Shown here: positions 9,460 through 18,595 of the stretch, in pieces
How positions within the stretch are numbered: position 1 is the stretch's first letter
Layout of the letters: the number at the start of each line of letters is the position of its first letter
Assembly (NCBI RefSeq): GCF_030539665.1
Contig: NZ_JAUNXR010000001.1
Location: forward strand, 164,767-228,766
Length of the DNA: 64,000 nt
From: Methanobrevibacter sp.
GTDB lineage: Archaea; Methanobacteriota; Methanobacteria; Methanobacteriales; Methanobacteriaceae
Reading direction: 5' to 3'
The notes under the pieces: generated by a model
The model's input: only the letters and a program-made list of their open reading frames with translations
Told to the model about the DNA's origin: nothing
The model's database searches: none
Program-made: the position numbers and the translations under genes

Positions 9460-11727
9460 TTATTTTTTAACTTTCGCTACAATGGCCTGCCCAACGGAAA
9501 CTGATCCGTCTCCACTACAGCTATTTTTATGTTGTATAAAATTAAATCCATTTTTAGTTATATATTCCTTACAGGTCTTACTAATGGATTCATTGTAGAA
9601 TACTCCTCCGGTTGCACCTATTGTATCTACATTTCCCGCATTTTCAATTGCCAATTCACTTAATCCTTTTGCAACAGCGATTTGTGCTCCTGCAGCAATG
9701 TCTTTTTTATTTTCTCCATTAATATAATTTTCAACAACATCTTTTAGGATTTTTGAAGTAATCAGTTTATTATCTTTTATTTCAAAGTCAATAGCTATAG
9801 GATTGGAGGATTTATATGCTGCACTTTCAAGTTTCATGGAACATTCTCCTTCATAGGTTCTCTCACCACATATGTCTAAAGCTACTGCAACGGAATCAAG
9901 CACACGTCCGGTACTTGAACTTAAACCGACATTCAAATTAGCATCAATTTGTTTTAGAACCATTTCAACTTCTTTTTCACCGTATTTAAATAGGTGTGAA
10001 TAGTTTTCTTTTAAAATACGCTCCAATTCTTCATTTGAATACTGTGTTGAAAGTATACTTGCAAGCATACGTGCAGGATATTTTGTAGCCTGATCTCCTC
10101 CAGGCATTTTATGGGCCTCAAGACTTGCTAGCCTTTTATAGCTCTCAACGTTGCTGTATAGGATTTCTCCGCCCCAACTGGTATTGTCGTCACCATATCC
10201 AACACCATCAGCAGCAATCACAACTGCTTCAGGGCATTTATTGTCATTCATTAGACTTACTGCATGTGCATAGTGATGCTGAACCTGCAGTAGCTGGGCA
10301 TCATATTTATCACTATATTCCTTAGCCAATTTTGTTGTAAAGAAGTTAGGGTGGAGATCACATGCAATAACATCATAATCATTGATTTTCAAAATGTTTT
10401 CCAAATGAGTGATGGCTGTTTTTAAGAATTCCAATGTCTTGAATTTGTTGGTGTTTCCAATATGCTGTGAAGGATAAACAAGGTTCTTTGTAGCTATTGA
10501 AAAGGTAACGTCAAGTTCAGGACCTAATGAAAGGACGTCATAATCATTAATATCATAATTGTCGGATATTTCTACAGGTGTTGGGGTATATCCTCTTGAT
10601 CTTCTGATGAAGGACAATTCATCGTTCCTGAATCTTACGACAGAATCGTCACAACGGTTTAGGATTTCCCTATTGTGAACCAAGCTGTAATCTGCAATTT
10701 CCAAGTTTATAATCTCATCGGAATCAATCATCATTGGTTCTCCTGGGATATTGGCAGAAGTCATGACCAAAGTGTCGCTTTCACTTTCATCAAACAACAG
10801 GTAGTGCATTGGGGAATATGGGAGCATAACGCCAATAGTATGAAGTCCTCCAGTAAGATTTTCTGGAAACGGATAGTCTTTATTAGCTTTAACAACCACA
10901 ATTGGTCTTTCACGGGATTTCAATGTTTTCTTTTCATTTTCAGACAGTATTGTATAATCCTCGACTGTTTCAAGGTCTTTACTCATAACTGCAAAGGCCT
11001 GATTTGGCCTATTTAACCTATCCCTTAAGGTTTGTATTGCTTTTTTGTTATATGCATCTACAACCAGATGTGTTCCACCAATTCCTTTTATTGCTATTAT
11101 TTTTCCTTTACCCAATTGTTTGGCTGCTTCTTTGATGGGATCATCAGTGTTGACCAGTTTGGAGTTGCTATAAAGCATCATTTCAGGTCCGCATTCTTCA
11201 CAGCAAATCGCTTCACCGTGATAGCGCCTGTCCATAGGTTCTTTATACTCTTCAAGGCAGTCATCACAAAGGGGAAACTCATTCATTGAAGTGTTGATTC
11301 TATCATAGGGTACGGAGTCGATTACAGTAAAACGAGGACCGCAATCCGTACAGGCATTAAATGGATATTTGTAGCGGCGATTGTTTGGGTCTCTAATCTC
11401 CTCTAAACATTTATCGCAAATACTCACATCAGGAGGTATGACAGATACTCCGTCTGAATAGTCATCACTTTCAAGGATTGTAAAGTCACTAAAGTTTTGG
11501 TCAGGAATTTCTTCAGATTTTATGGAGTTTATGCTAGCTATTGGAGGAAGTTCATTCACCAAACGTTCTTTAAATTGGTCAAAATTAGAATCGATATTTA
11601 TTTCAACGATATTTCCTAAATTACGAACATTTCCATTGATGCCCATATCTTTAGCTAGTCTATAGACAAAAGGTCTAAAACCCACTCCCTGTACAATTCC
11701 TTCAACTAATAATTTTTGACTTGCCAT
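9460..11727 (-). CDS. hypF: Carbamoyltransferase HypF
   Basis: This 755-aa protein matches full-length HypF. It has an N-terminal acylphosphatase domain (EGIVQGVGFRPFVYRLA), two paired zinc-finger blocks (CDKC, CTDC, CDDC, CCEEC, residues 105-180), a YrdC-like domain and a C-terminal Kae1-like domain with a metal-binding HHYAHA. It converts carbamoyl phosphate to carbamoyl-adenylate and passes the group to HypE, making the cyanide ligands of NiFe hydrogenases. Likely clients are Ehb, encoded at 33.6-43.5 kb, and the other methanogen hydrogenases. It stands alone on the minus strand, divergent from larB with a 57-bp shared promoter region. Confidence 0.97.
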   Translation of the reverse strand: MASQKLLVEGIVQGVGFRPFVYRLAKDMGINGNVRNLGNIVEINIDSNFDQFKERLVNELPPIASINSIKSEEIPDQNFSDFTILESDDYSDGVSVIPPDVSICDKCLEEIRDPNNRRYKYPFNACTDCGPRFTVIDSVPYDRINTSMNEFPLCDDCLEEYKEPMDRRYHGEAICCEECGPEMMLYSNSKLVNTDDPIKEAAKQLGKGKIIAIKGIGGTHLVVDAYNKKAIQTLRDRLNRPNQAFAVMSKDLETVEDYTILSENEKKTLKSRERPIVVVKANKDYPFPENLTGGLHTIGVMLPYSPMHYLLFDESESDTLVMTSANIPGEPMMIDSDEIINLEIADYSLVHNREILNRCDDSVVRFRNDELSFIRRSRGYTPTPVEISDNYDINDYDVLSLGPELDVTFSIATKNLVYPSQHIGNTNKFKTLEFLKTAITHLENILKINDYDVIACDLHPNFFTTKLAKEYSDKYDAQLLQVQHHYAHAVSLMNDNKCPEAVVIAADGVGYGDDNTSWGGEILYSNVESYKRLASLEAHKMPGGDQATKYPARMLASILSTQYSNEELERILKENYSHLFKYGEKEVEMVLKQIDANLNVGLSSSTGRVLDSVAVALDICGERTYEGECSMKLESAAYKSSNPIAIDFEIKDNKLITSKILKDVVENYINGENKKDIAAGAQIAVAKGLSELAIENAGNVDTIGATGGVFYNESISKTCKEYITKNGFNFIQHKNSCSGDGSVSVGQAIVAKVKK

Positions 11728-11784
11728 TATAGAATAATTAATTTTAGCTATATTTATATTTAATACAATCCAAACTATTAATCT

Positions 11785-12558
11785 ATGAGAAAGATTTTAG
11801 AAGAATTTAAAAATAATGAAATTTCACTTGAGGAATGTGAAAAACTTCTTAAGGCAGACAATGTTTTGGAATTTGAGGGGGTTGCTAATTTTGACACTTC
11901 AAGAACTAACAGAACAGGTTTTCCAGAAGCGGTTTATGCTGAAAGCAAGTCCTATGATGATTTGCTGACAATCATTGAAAATTATTTTAAAAATTCTAAA
12001 GAGAATCTCATTGTAACTAGGCTTTCTGAAGAAAGATTCAATAGGTTAAGGGAAGATTTGAGATATCTGATGGATGAGGGCGTGGTTTTCGATTATAACA
12101 AGCAAGCACGAATCCTTATTTTAAGAATAGAACCTAAAACATCAAAACCATTGGCAAACATTGGAATCATAACTGCTGGAACTTCCGATATTGAAGTTGG
12201 TGAGGAGGCCAAAGTCATCGTTGAGGAAGGTGGATGTGCAGCGATTACCGCATATGATGTTGGGGTTGCAGGAATTCATAGGCTGTTTCCAGTCATTGCG
12301 GACATGATTAAGGAGGATGTAAAGGTTTTGATAGTGTGTGCTGGTATGGAAGGGGCACTTCCAACTGTAATTGCAGGCCTTGTGGACATTCCAATCATAG
12401 CTGTTCCAACTTCTGTGGGATATGGTGTTGGGGAGGGAGGCTTTGTTGCTTTAAATTCAATGCTTCAGTCCTGCGCTCCTGGAATCTCTGTAGTCAACAT
12501 TGACAACGGTTTTGGAGCGGCAATTTTTGCACTTACAATAATAAAGAGTTTTTTATGA
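11785..12558 (+). CDS. larB: Nickel pincer cofactor biosynthesis protein LarB
   Basis: This 257-aa protein belongs to the LarB/PurE-like family. The C-terminal half has a PurE-like Rossmann fold: NIGIITAGTSDIEVGEEA, a glycine-rich stretch around ICAGMEGALP and VPTSVGYGVGEGG near the end. LarB carboxylates nicotinic acid adenine dinucleotide, the first step to the nickel pincer nucleotide used by lactate racemase and relatives. Many archaeal genomes annotate it as an AIR carboxylase-like protein. It overlaps the next gene by four bases. LarC and LarE are not in this window, so cofactor production is inferred. HypF next door is also nickel-related. Confidence 0.88.
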   Translation: MRKILEEFKNNEISLEECEKLLKADNVLEFEGVANFDTSRTNRTGFPEAVYAESKSYDDLLTIIENYFKNSKENLIVTRLSEERFNRLREDLRYLMDEGVVFDYNKQARILILRIEPKTSKPLANIGIITAGTSDIEVGEEAKVIVEEGGCAAITAYDVGVAGIHRLFPVIADMIKEDVKVLIVCAGMEGALPTVIAGLVDIPIIAVPTSVGYGVGEGGFVALNSMLQSCAPGISVVNIDNGFGAAIFALTIIKSFL

Positions 12559-13121
12559 AATTTGAAAAGTTTGACCCTCAAGGACATTCGGTTGAAAAAG
12601 TGGCTTCCCTGCTTTATGACGTGGACTTCAGGACATTCAATCAGCTTTATAAAAACAAGGACTTGGCCATTAAAGACATTTCCAAAAGTCTTTTTAAAGG
12701 TGGTTCTGAGGATTTCTATGTGATTTTGGATGGGGGAAAAATAATTGGAATTATTGTCTTCTGGATTCGTAAAAAACCTTCATTTATTCATTCACTTTCT
12801 AAATTTACTTCTTTTAAATTGCTAGCTATTGATATTTTGGATTACTTTGTTTTATGTGATGTTGAAAAGGATGATTTGCATGTAGCTGACTTGGCAATTT
12901 CAAGTGAATGTCGTGGAAAAGGAATTGGAAAAAAAGTCCTGGACACGGTAATAGAATATGCACGAAAAAACAATTTCAAAAGAGTCACTCTTGACGCGGA
13001 TTTTAGAAACGAAGGAGCCAAAAGACTTTATGAAAAAATAGGATTTGAAGTTTTCAATAAAAAGGAATTTTTAAAAAGAGGAATGTTTAATATGGAGTAT
13101 GTTTTAGAAAAAGAAAAATAG
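12555..13121 (+). CDS. GNAT family N-acetyltransferase
   Basis: This 188-aa protein carries the acetyl-CoA-binding GNAT core. Strand beta4 is seen at LHVADLAISSECRGKGIGKK, including the R/QxxGxG/A-type pyrophosphate loop RGKGIGKKVL, followed by LYEKIGF near the C-terminus. It resembles the RimI/ribosomal-protein acetyltransferase group, but the substrate cannot be read from the sequence. Its start overlaps the larB stop by four bases, so the two are translationally coupled. It ends at 13121, directly beside the hisE stop on the other strand. Confidence 0.85.
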   Translation: MKFEKFDPQGHSVEKVASLLYDVDFRTFNQLYKNKDLAIKDISKSLFKGGSEDFYVILDGGKIIGIIVFWIRKKPSFIHSLSKFTSFKLLAIDILDYFVLCDVEKDDLHVADLAISSECRGKGIGKKVLDTVIEYARKNNFKRVTLDADFRNEGAKRLYEKIGFEVFNKKEFLKRGMFNMEYVLEKEK

Positions 13122-13409
13122 CTATTTTCTTCTTCTTTCAAACTCTTCAAAGATTTCTTCAATTGTAATTCCCTGATAAACACAATTGAGTAATGTGAAA
13201 AACAACAGGTCTACGGATTCGTAAACTAAATTTTCTTTGTTTTTGGTAGCTATTAATACTTCTCCAGTTTCTTCGGCTATTTTTTCAAGAATTTTATCCT
13301 CAGCTTTTTTGTCGCTGTCTTGCATAATATTGGAGGTGTAAGAGTCAATAGGATTGTCTCTTCTTGATTCAAGCACTTCATAAACTGCTCTTATTACTTC
13401 ATCTGACAT
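13122..13409 (-). CDS. hisE: Phosphoribosyl-ATP pyrophosphatase HisE
   Basis: This 95-aa all-helical MazG-like protein has the usual HisE length. The motif [15 protein letters not shown] contains the paired glutamates that bind magnesium, and [11 protein letters not shown] supplies the helix with the conserved Asp. It hydrolyses phosphoribosyl-ATP to phosphoribosyl-AMP, the second step of histidine synthesis. It is the last gene of a minus-strand group gatB, CBS-ParB, hisE, with one base between it and the gene before. No other his gene is in the window, as is common in methanogens. Confidence 0.93.
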   Translation of the reverse strand: MSDEVIRAVYEVLESRRDNPIDSYTSNIMQDSDKKAEDKILEKIAEETGEVLIATKNKENLVYESVDLLFFTLLNCVYQGITIEEIFEEFERRRK

Positions 13410-13410
13410 T

Positions 13411-14217
13411 TTAATCCTCTTTGTTTTGTTGGTCTTTAATAGTTTCAGTAAGAGCTATTAATGGATGTTGGTCGTCATCAATAATTTCAATATCTTCAAA
13501 AGTCTTGATTCCAGCTTCATCAGCAGTTCTTTCCATTCCTAAACGGATGTCCCGACCCAAATCAATAACATATGAATCTACTTCTTTACATCCTAACTCT
13601 TTTGAAGCTACAGATCTATGATGTCCGTCTACAAGAATCCATCTGTCCCCAGTTTTAACGACAATTGCAGGTTCAGCCAGTCCTCTTTTAAGTTCATAGA
13701 TTCTGCCTTCTAACTCATCAGCATAAACTCTATCTTGTGTTGGTCTAAGCTTCTCTGTTTCCACTTTCATATGTTTTAAAGTGGTTTTGATTCCATATAA
13801 TTGTTCTAAAGTATTTTTAAAGTATTCTACTTTATTTGGAGTTGATCTTTCAATGTGGGAACGTACCATATCCGTATTTGTGATAATTCCAACAAGTCTG
13901 CCTTCTCTATTGATGACAGGCATTCTTGATATTCCTCTTCTGAACATCACTCTTGAAGCATCATTAATGCTTAGCTCTTCATTTGCAACTACAAGATCAG
14001 TTGTCATTAAATCTTTTACTTCATCAGCCCAATCTTTAAGTAGAATATCGAAGGAAGTTACAATACCAACCAATCTTTCATCTTCATTAACCACTGGATA
14101 ACTGTTATGATTACTTTCTTTCATTATTCGAATTACTTCTTCAGTAGGGGTGGAAGGGCTTACGCTTATAACATTTTTTGTCATATAATCTTTTACAAAA
14201 GATTTCTTTTTAGCCAT
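13411..14217 (-). CDS. CBS-pair protein with C-terminal ParB/SerK-like domain
   Basis: This 268-aa protein has two N-terminal CBS motifs (residues 8-125; [16 protein letters not shown] and [11 protein letters not shown]) that bind an adenine nucleotide. The second half is a ParB/sulfiredoxin-like fold with [16 protein letters not shown]. The VDGHHR signature occurs in archaeal ParB-like proteins, including the free serine kinase SerK, so an enzymatic rather than DNA-binding role is possible. It sits between gatB (13 bp gap) and hisE (1 bp gap), an amino-acid-metabolism context. A nucleotide-sensing regulatory role is inferred; the substrate or target is unknown. Confidence 0.8.
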   Translation of the reverse strand: MAKKKSFVKDYMTKNVISVSPSTPTEEVIRIMKESNHNSYPVVNEDERLVGIVTSFDILLKDWADEVKDLMTTDLVVANEELSINDASRVMFRRGISRMPVINREGRLVGIITNTDMVRSHIERSTPNKVEYFKNTLEQLYGIKTTLKHMKVETEKLRPTQDRVYADELEGRIYELKRGLAEPAIVVKTGDRWILVDGHHRSVASKELGCKEVDSYVIDLGRDIRLGMERTADEAGIKTFEDIEIIDDDQHPLIALTETIKDQQNKED

Positions 14218-14230
14218 TTTTACCCCTCAC

Positions 14231-15583
14231 CTATTGAATGTTTTCTTTTAATAATTTTACAGTTTCTCCAGGATCAGCTTTTCCACGAGTTATTCTCATT
14301 ACTTGACCTACAAGGAAGTTTAAAGAAGCTTCCTGGCCTTCAAGATAGTCATTCACAGCTTTTGGATTTTGTTCTATTGCTTCTTTTACAGCTGATAATA
14401 CTTCATCGTCTCCAGCCACACCAATCAATCCTAATTCTTCAGCAATAGCTTTTGGTGATTTGTCATTGTTAGGCATTTGTTCAATAACTCTTTGCCCTGC
14501 TTTTGTAGTGATTTCTTTATTCAATAAAAGGTTTAAGAATTCTACCAATTGGTCTACGGTAATTCCACTTTCACCAAATGATAACTTATTGTATGATAAA
14601 ACTCTTTTAAGTTCGTCTCTCATCCATTTAGCGGCAAATTTTGAGTCGACTTGTTTTGCCACTTCTTCATAAGCTATAGCCAAATCCAATTCGGAAGTCA
14701 ATACCTTTGCAGTTTCTTCATCAACATTATATTCTTCAACAAACCTTTTCACCTTGTTGTGTGGAGCTTCAGGCATTGTTTCAAGAATTTCATCAATTTT
14801 TTCTTGTGATATTTCCATTGGAGGTAAATCAGGGTCAGGAATAAATCTGTAATCGTCAGCATCTTCTTTTAATCTCATTCCCACTGTTATCATTTGAGAT
14901 TCAAGGTATGCACGGGTTTCTTGTTTAATTTCAGCTCCTCTTTTCATAAGGTTTTTTTGCCTCACAAGTTCAAATTTCAAAGCTCTGTAAGCACCTTTAA
15001 TTGAGTTTACGTTTTTCATTTCTACTCTGTTTCCACCTTCAATAGAAATGTTTACGTCTGCTCTCATTGTACCTTCACCACGTGCTCCTCCACTGTATTG
15101 AAGAACACGAATCAATTCATTTAAAAAGCTTCTTGCTTCTTCAGGAGACTTTATGTCAGGTTCGGTTACGATTTCCACCAAAGGAATTCCAGAACGGTTA
15201 AAGTTCACGATACCTCTATCTGGTTTGTATTGACCAGGATCTTCTTCTACGTGAATTTCTCTAATTCTAACTCCATTCAATTCTCCTTCATATCCGATTG
15301 GTACTGAAGTTCTTTGGTATCCTGAAGGCAAATCCGGATAGTCATAATGTTTTCTCATGAAATAAGTGAATCCTTTATCAATTTTACAGTTGAGCATTAA
15401 AGCTATCATCAATGCATTTTCTAAAGCTTTTTCATTAGTTGGATGAGGCTTTGCACCAGGTTGGTTTAAACATACTGGACAAATATTTGAGTTTTCAGGA
15501 GCCTCTTGATAATTTGTTGGACAATCACAAAATAATTTGGACTCTGTTTCTAATTGTACGTGGATTTCAAGCCCACATTTCAT
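14231..15583 (-). CDS. gatB: Asp-tRNA(Asn)/Glu-tRNA(Gln) amidotransferase subunit B
   Basis: This 450-aa protein starts with the standard MKCGLEIHVQLETESKLFC. It has the GatB catalytic core with DYPDLPSGYQRTSVPIG and the signature RSGIPLVEIVTEPD. The helical and YqeY-like tail ends at GKADPGETVKLLKENI. In archaea GatCAB amidates Asp-tRNA(Asn), while GatDE serves Glu-tRNA(Gln). Zinc-type cysteines CDCP and CPVC are present near residues 19-39. It heads the minus-strand group gatB, CBS-ParB, hisE. gatA and gatC are not in the window. Confidence 0.97.
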   Translation of the reverse strand: MKCGLEIHVQLETESKLFCDCPTNYQEAPENSNICPVCLNQPGAKPHPTNEKALENALMIALMLNCKIDKGFTYFMRKHYDYPDLPSGYQRTSVPIGYEGELNGVRIREIHVEEDPGQYKPDRGIVNFNRSGIPLVEIVTEPDIKSPEEARSFLNELIRVLQYSGGARGEGTMRADVNISIEGGNRVEMKNVNSIKGAYRALKFELVRQKNLMKRGAEIKQETRAYLESQMITVGMRLKEDADDYRFIPDPDLPPMEISQEKIDEILETMPEAPHNKVKRFVEEYNVDEETAKVLTSELDLAIAYEEVAKQVDSKFAAKWMRDELKRVLSYNKLSFGESGITVDQLVEFLNLLLNKEITTKAGQRVIEQMPNNDKSPKAIAEELGLIGVAGDDEVLSAVKEAIEQNPKAVNDYLEGQEASLNFLVGQVMRITRGKADPGETVKLLKENIQ

Positions 15584-15704
15584 ATTTACACTAATAATAA
15601 TTCCTCCAATAATTTTAGAAAATTATATAATAAATAAATTTTAATATTATGTTATTTATTTATATAAATTTATTAATAAATATTTCTTAAAGGGAGATTT
15701 TTAA

Positions 15705-16049
15705 ATGCCAAAATCTAAAATTAAATTTTATCAGGAAGCACCAAAATCCTTTGGCGAAGGTGATAAAATAGAAATAAAATGGATTGTTGTTAACGATTCA
15801 GATTTTCATTTGGAAAAAGTAAAAGGATTTTCTCAAGAAATGGTGCATGAATTTGGAGAAATAAAAGCTCATAGTAAAGTTGAATTTAGTTTTCCATTTG
15901 TTTTACCTTCTATTGACTTAATTAAGGCGGACTTTGGAGAAGATGCAACCATATCCAACCCGTTTGTTATTGGTTCTGCTAGTCTAACATTTTCAATTAC
16001 TACAGATACATTTACAATAAGCTCAAATTCATTAGAGGTCTCTTTTTAA
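15705..16049 (+). CDS. Uncharacterised 114-aa protein, predicted beta-sandwich
   Basis: I do not recognise this protein. It is soluble, with no signal peptide or membrane segment. Alternating hydrophobic residues (FGEGDKIEIKWIVVNDSDFH, SLTFSITTDTFTISSNSLEV) suggest an all-beta, Ig-like or cohesin-like fold. It has a good ribosome-binding site (AAGGGAGA eight bases before ATG) and a TATA-like stretch about 40 bp upstream, so it is probably expressed on its own. It is single-standing between divergent gatB and a convergent radical SAM gene whose stop codon it overlaps by four bases. The regular start, codon pattern and promoter support a real gene. Confidence 0.7.
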   Translation: MPKSKIKFYQEAPKSFGEGDKIEIKWIVVNDSDFHLEKVKGFSQEMVHEFGEIKAHSKVEFSFPFVLPSIDLIKADFGEDATISNPFVIGSASLTFSITTDTFTISSNSLEVSF

Positions 16050-17026
16050 TACTTGTTTTTAAGGGACTCTTTTACATATCTTTTTATAAATTTATCCCAT
16101 TCTGGGTTAATGTTACTTTTTTCAGGTCCTAGCATGGCCTTGTCAGTAAATGTTCCTTTTAACTGACGCCCTGCTGCCTTTACTTCTTCCTCTACACGCT
16201 TTCCATACTTTGTCCCAAACATTTTAAATAACGGGAACTTTGTAATTCCTGTAGCTCCACTTAAAATAAGAATCCCGATATTGGCTAAATTGTCAATCCA
16301 GGTTCCACAAATGATTTCCAGAGATGGGAATTCAACTCTGATTCTCGCTACAACTTCCGCATAGTAAAGGGAGGCAGGCTGTGAACTTTCAGCATAAATT
16401 GTCTCTTTATGGGGATTTAAAGAATAAAAAATCACTCTGTCAATTTTGTATGTTTTTATGTAGTCTATAAGGTATTCCAAATCTTCCAATGTTTCTCCAA
16501 GCCCTAATATTATGGTGATTGCCTTTTTAAAACCCAAATCTCCCGCCACTTCTAACATGTTGCTTATGTCTTCAAGACTTTTGGATGGGCAAATTTCTTT
16601 ATGAAGTTTTTGGTTAGCTACTTCAACAGCACCGGTAATTCCTTTTATCTCATTACCATATTCATTTAATTCTTCTGTTATTCCAGTATTTAACCAAACT
16701 CCTTCTCCCATAATATTTTTTATGGTTGTAGCTATCTCTTTTATCTCTGGTGTTGTAAAGGATTCATATCCTCCTGAAAGAAATTCAATATTCCAGTGTA
16801 ATCTTCTGCACATTTCTGCTTCAGCATATATGTTAGGCACTTTTCTTCTAGCTTTTGCAGGATCTTTTATTTTATTTTTTTGAGTGCTCATATAACAAAA
16901 AGCACAATCTCCCTTATCACACCACCAGGAGAGAAAGACGGCCCTTTCCAAACTCACGGTATTTCCATGGTTTTTTAATGTAATATTATTGGCATCTTTT
17001 ATTAAATCAAATAGTTCTAAATTCAT
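16046..17026 (-). CDS. Radical SAM enzyme, BioB/LipA-like, unusual CX4CX2C motif
   Basis: This is a protein of about 326 aa. The iron-sulfur cluster motif is WWCDKGDCAFCY, that is C-x4-C-x2-C instead of the canonical CX3CX2C. Further radical SAM elements follow: FLSGGYESFT (GGE-like second strand), a glycine-rich IILGLGETLEDLEYLIDY and FYSLNPHKET. The architecture resembles biotin synthase and lipoyl synthase relatives, often labelled biotin synthase-related in methanogens; the actual product is unknown. I prefer ATG 17026 over TTG 17035, although neither has a clear ribosome-binding site. It stands upstream of a tRNA cluster with no metabolic neighbour and shares TTAA stop bases with the gene at 15705. 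Confidence 0.8.
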   Translation of the reverse strand: MNLELFDLIKDANNITLKNHGNTVSLERAVFLSWWCDKGDCAFCYMSTQKNKIKDPAKARRKVPNIYAEAEMCRRLHWNIEFLSGGYESFTTPEIKEIATTIKNIMGEGVWLNTGITEELNEYGNEIKGITGAVEVANQKLHKEICPSKSLEDISNMLEVAGDLGFKKAITIILGLGETLEDLEYLIDYIKTYKIDRVIFYSLNPHKETIYAESSQPASLYYAEVVARIRVEFPSLEIICGTWIDNLANIGILILSGATGITKFPLFKMFGTKYGKRVEEEVKAAGRQLKGTFTDKAMLGPEKSNINPEWDKFIKRYVKESLKNKY

Positions 17027-17252
17027 ATCAATCAATAATTTAATTTTGTTTTTTCCCGTTTAAATAGTTAAAGTTATATATTAGTTTGTTCTAATCTATT
17101 AATAGATGTTGTCATGTTACATGGCACGAAATATATGATAATTATAAAATCAAAAGCTTTATATAGTATTAGTTATAGATTATTTATTACTGTTTGAAGT
17201 CTTTGAATTTTAAACATGGGTTATTTATTTGGTTAAGAATTGGGTATCTTAT
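17027..17252 (+). promoter_or_regulatory. Promoter region of tRNA cluster and radical SAM gene
   Basis: This 226-bp AT-rich gap lies between divergent units. A TATA-like element, TTTATATAG, sits at 17158-17166 upstream of the plus-strand tRNA genes. No gene is seen. Confidence 0.4.
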
Positions 17253-17325
<73 letters not shown>

Positions 17326-17331
17326 CTTTTT

Positions 17332-17408
<77 letters not shown>

Positions 17409-17434
17409 TAAAATTTCATTTTGTTTGTACATAT

Positions 17435-17515
<81 letters not shown>

Positions 17516-17564
17516 AAATTTTGTTAAGATTTTTAATGGTTTCTATGTATCCTTTCTTTCGTAA

Positions 17565-17647
17565 GCGGGGGTGCCCGAGAGGCCAAAGGGGACAGGCTTA
17601 GGACCTGTTGACGCAGGTCTACCAGGGTTCAAATCCCTGCTCCCGCA
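17565..17647 (+). tRNA. tRNA-Leu (TAG)
   Basis: This class II tRNA of 83 nt has a long variable arm (TTGACGCAGGTCTACC region), acceptor GCGGGGG/CTCCCGC with discriminator A, anticodon loop CTTAGGA and T-arm TTCAAAT. Confidence 0.95.
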
Positions 17648-17684
17648 TTAACATTATTTTTTTTAGTTTTATATCATTTATTAT

Positions 17685-17757
17685 GCCGGGGTAGGGTAGG
17701 CGGTCATCCTACGGGACTGTGGATCCTGTGACTCGGGTTCAAATCTCGGCCCCGGCC
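17685..17757 (+). tRNA. tRNA-His (GTG), CCA encoded
   Basis: The 73-nt cloverleaf has acceptor GCCGGGG/CCCCGGC, anticodon loop CTGTGGA and discriminator C, as expected for tRNA-His. CCA follows in the DNA at 17758-17760, unlike the neighbouring tRNA genes. The base before the first acceptor G is T, so the extra G(-1) would be added after transcription. Confidence 0.94.
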
Positions 17758-17849
17758 CCATTTATAAACTTTTTTTAAATTATTACTTTTCAAATGCTCT
17801 AACAGAATTATTTAATATATTATTTTATAAACATAATAATGGTGTTAAT

Positions 17850-18260
17850 TTGGCAAAAAAAGGTTCAGCTGAAGAAAGAGATTTAGTGCATAAATTATGG
17901 GAAAGAGATTTTGCAGCTATGAGGGCTCCAGCATCAGGAGGAGCTACTAAAAGGCCATTGCCTGATGTTATTGCTGGAAACGGTAAGATTTATCTGGCCA
18001 TTGAAGTTAAAACTACTACAAAAGATAAGATATATATTGATTATCCTCAAATTGATGATCTGCATGAATTTTCTGAGAAATTTGGAGCTAAATGTTATAT
18101 TGGTGTAAAATTCAAGTATACCAAATGGTTGTTTTTAGAACCCAAGGATGTAGAAAGAACCAAAAAGAACAATTATAAAATTGAGAAAAACTTTGCTCTT
18201 GAAAAAGCTTTAGAAATTGATGAAATTACTGGAATTGACAAACAAGTTAAATTTGATTAA
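17850..18260 (+). CDS. hjc: Holliday junction resolvase Hjc
   Basis: This 136-aa protein matches archaeal Hjc in length and motifs. RDLVHKLWERDFAAMRAP gives the conserved N-terminal Glu and Arg, LPDVIAGNGKIYLAIEVK the PD...ExK nuclease active site, and a C-terminal strand-helix region follows. As a dimer it cuts four-way DNA junctions symmetrically during recombination and repair. The start is TTG 17850; no ATG lies nearby in frame and the protein begins with the normal MAKKGS. It sits between the five-tRNA cluster and the tRNA-Cys/Trp pair. Confidence 0.95.
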   Translation: MAKKGSAEERDLVHKLWERDFAAMRAPASGGATKRPLPDVIAGNGKIYLAIEVKTTTKDKIYIDYPQIDDLHEFSEKFGAKCYIGVKFKYTKWLFLEPKDVERTKKNNYKIEKNFALEKALEIDEITGIDKQVKFD

Positions 18261-18285
18261 TTGGAGCTATTTCGCATAATAGCAA

Positions 18286-18297
18286 TATTTATATATG
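18286..18297 (+). promoter_or_regulatory. TATA box for tRNA-Cys/tRNA-Trp
   Basis: TATTTATATATG at 18286-18297 lies about 27 bp before the first base of tRNA-Cys, the normal archaeal TATA-to-start distance. Confidence 0.65.
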
Positions 18298-18323
18298 ATG
18301 TTTAATTAATATAATATCAAGAT

Positions 18324-18395
18324 GCCAAGATAGCTTAGAGGCGAAGCGGTTGGCTGCAGACCAATTACACGGGAGTTCAAATCTCTCTCTTGGCT
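18324..18395 (+). tRNA. tRNA-Cys (GCA)
   Basis: The 72-nt cloverleaf has acceptor GCCAAGA/TCTTGGC with discriminator T, as expected for tRNA-Cys. The anticodon stem-loop is TTGG-CTGCAGA-CCAA and the T-arm carries TTCAAAT. Confidence 0.95.
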
Positions 18396-18414
18396 TTTCA
18401 TTTGTTAATCATGT

Positions 18415-18561
<147 letters not shown>

Positions 18562-18564
18562 CTT

Positions 18565-18573
18565 TTTATATAC
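18565..18573 (+). promoter_or_regulatory. TATA box of MBL hydrolase gene
   Basis: TTTATATAC at 18565-18573 lies 23 bp before ATG 18596, which predicts a leaderless or near-leaderless transcript. Confidence 0.55.
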
Positions 18574-18595
18574 TACTTTTTTTATAACTTATTTT

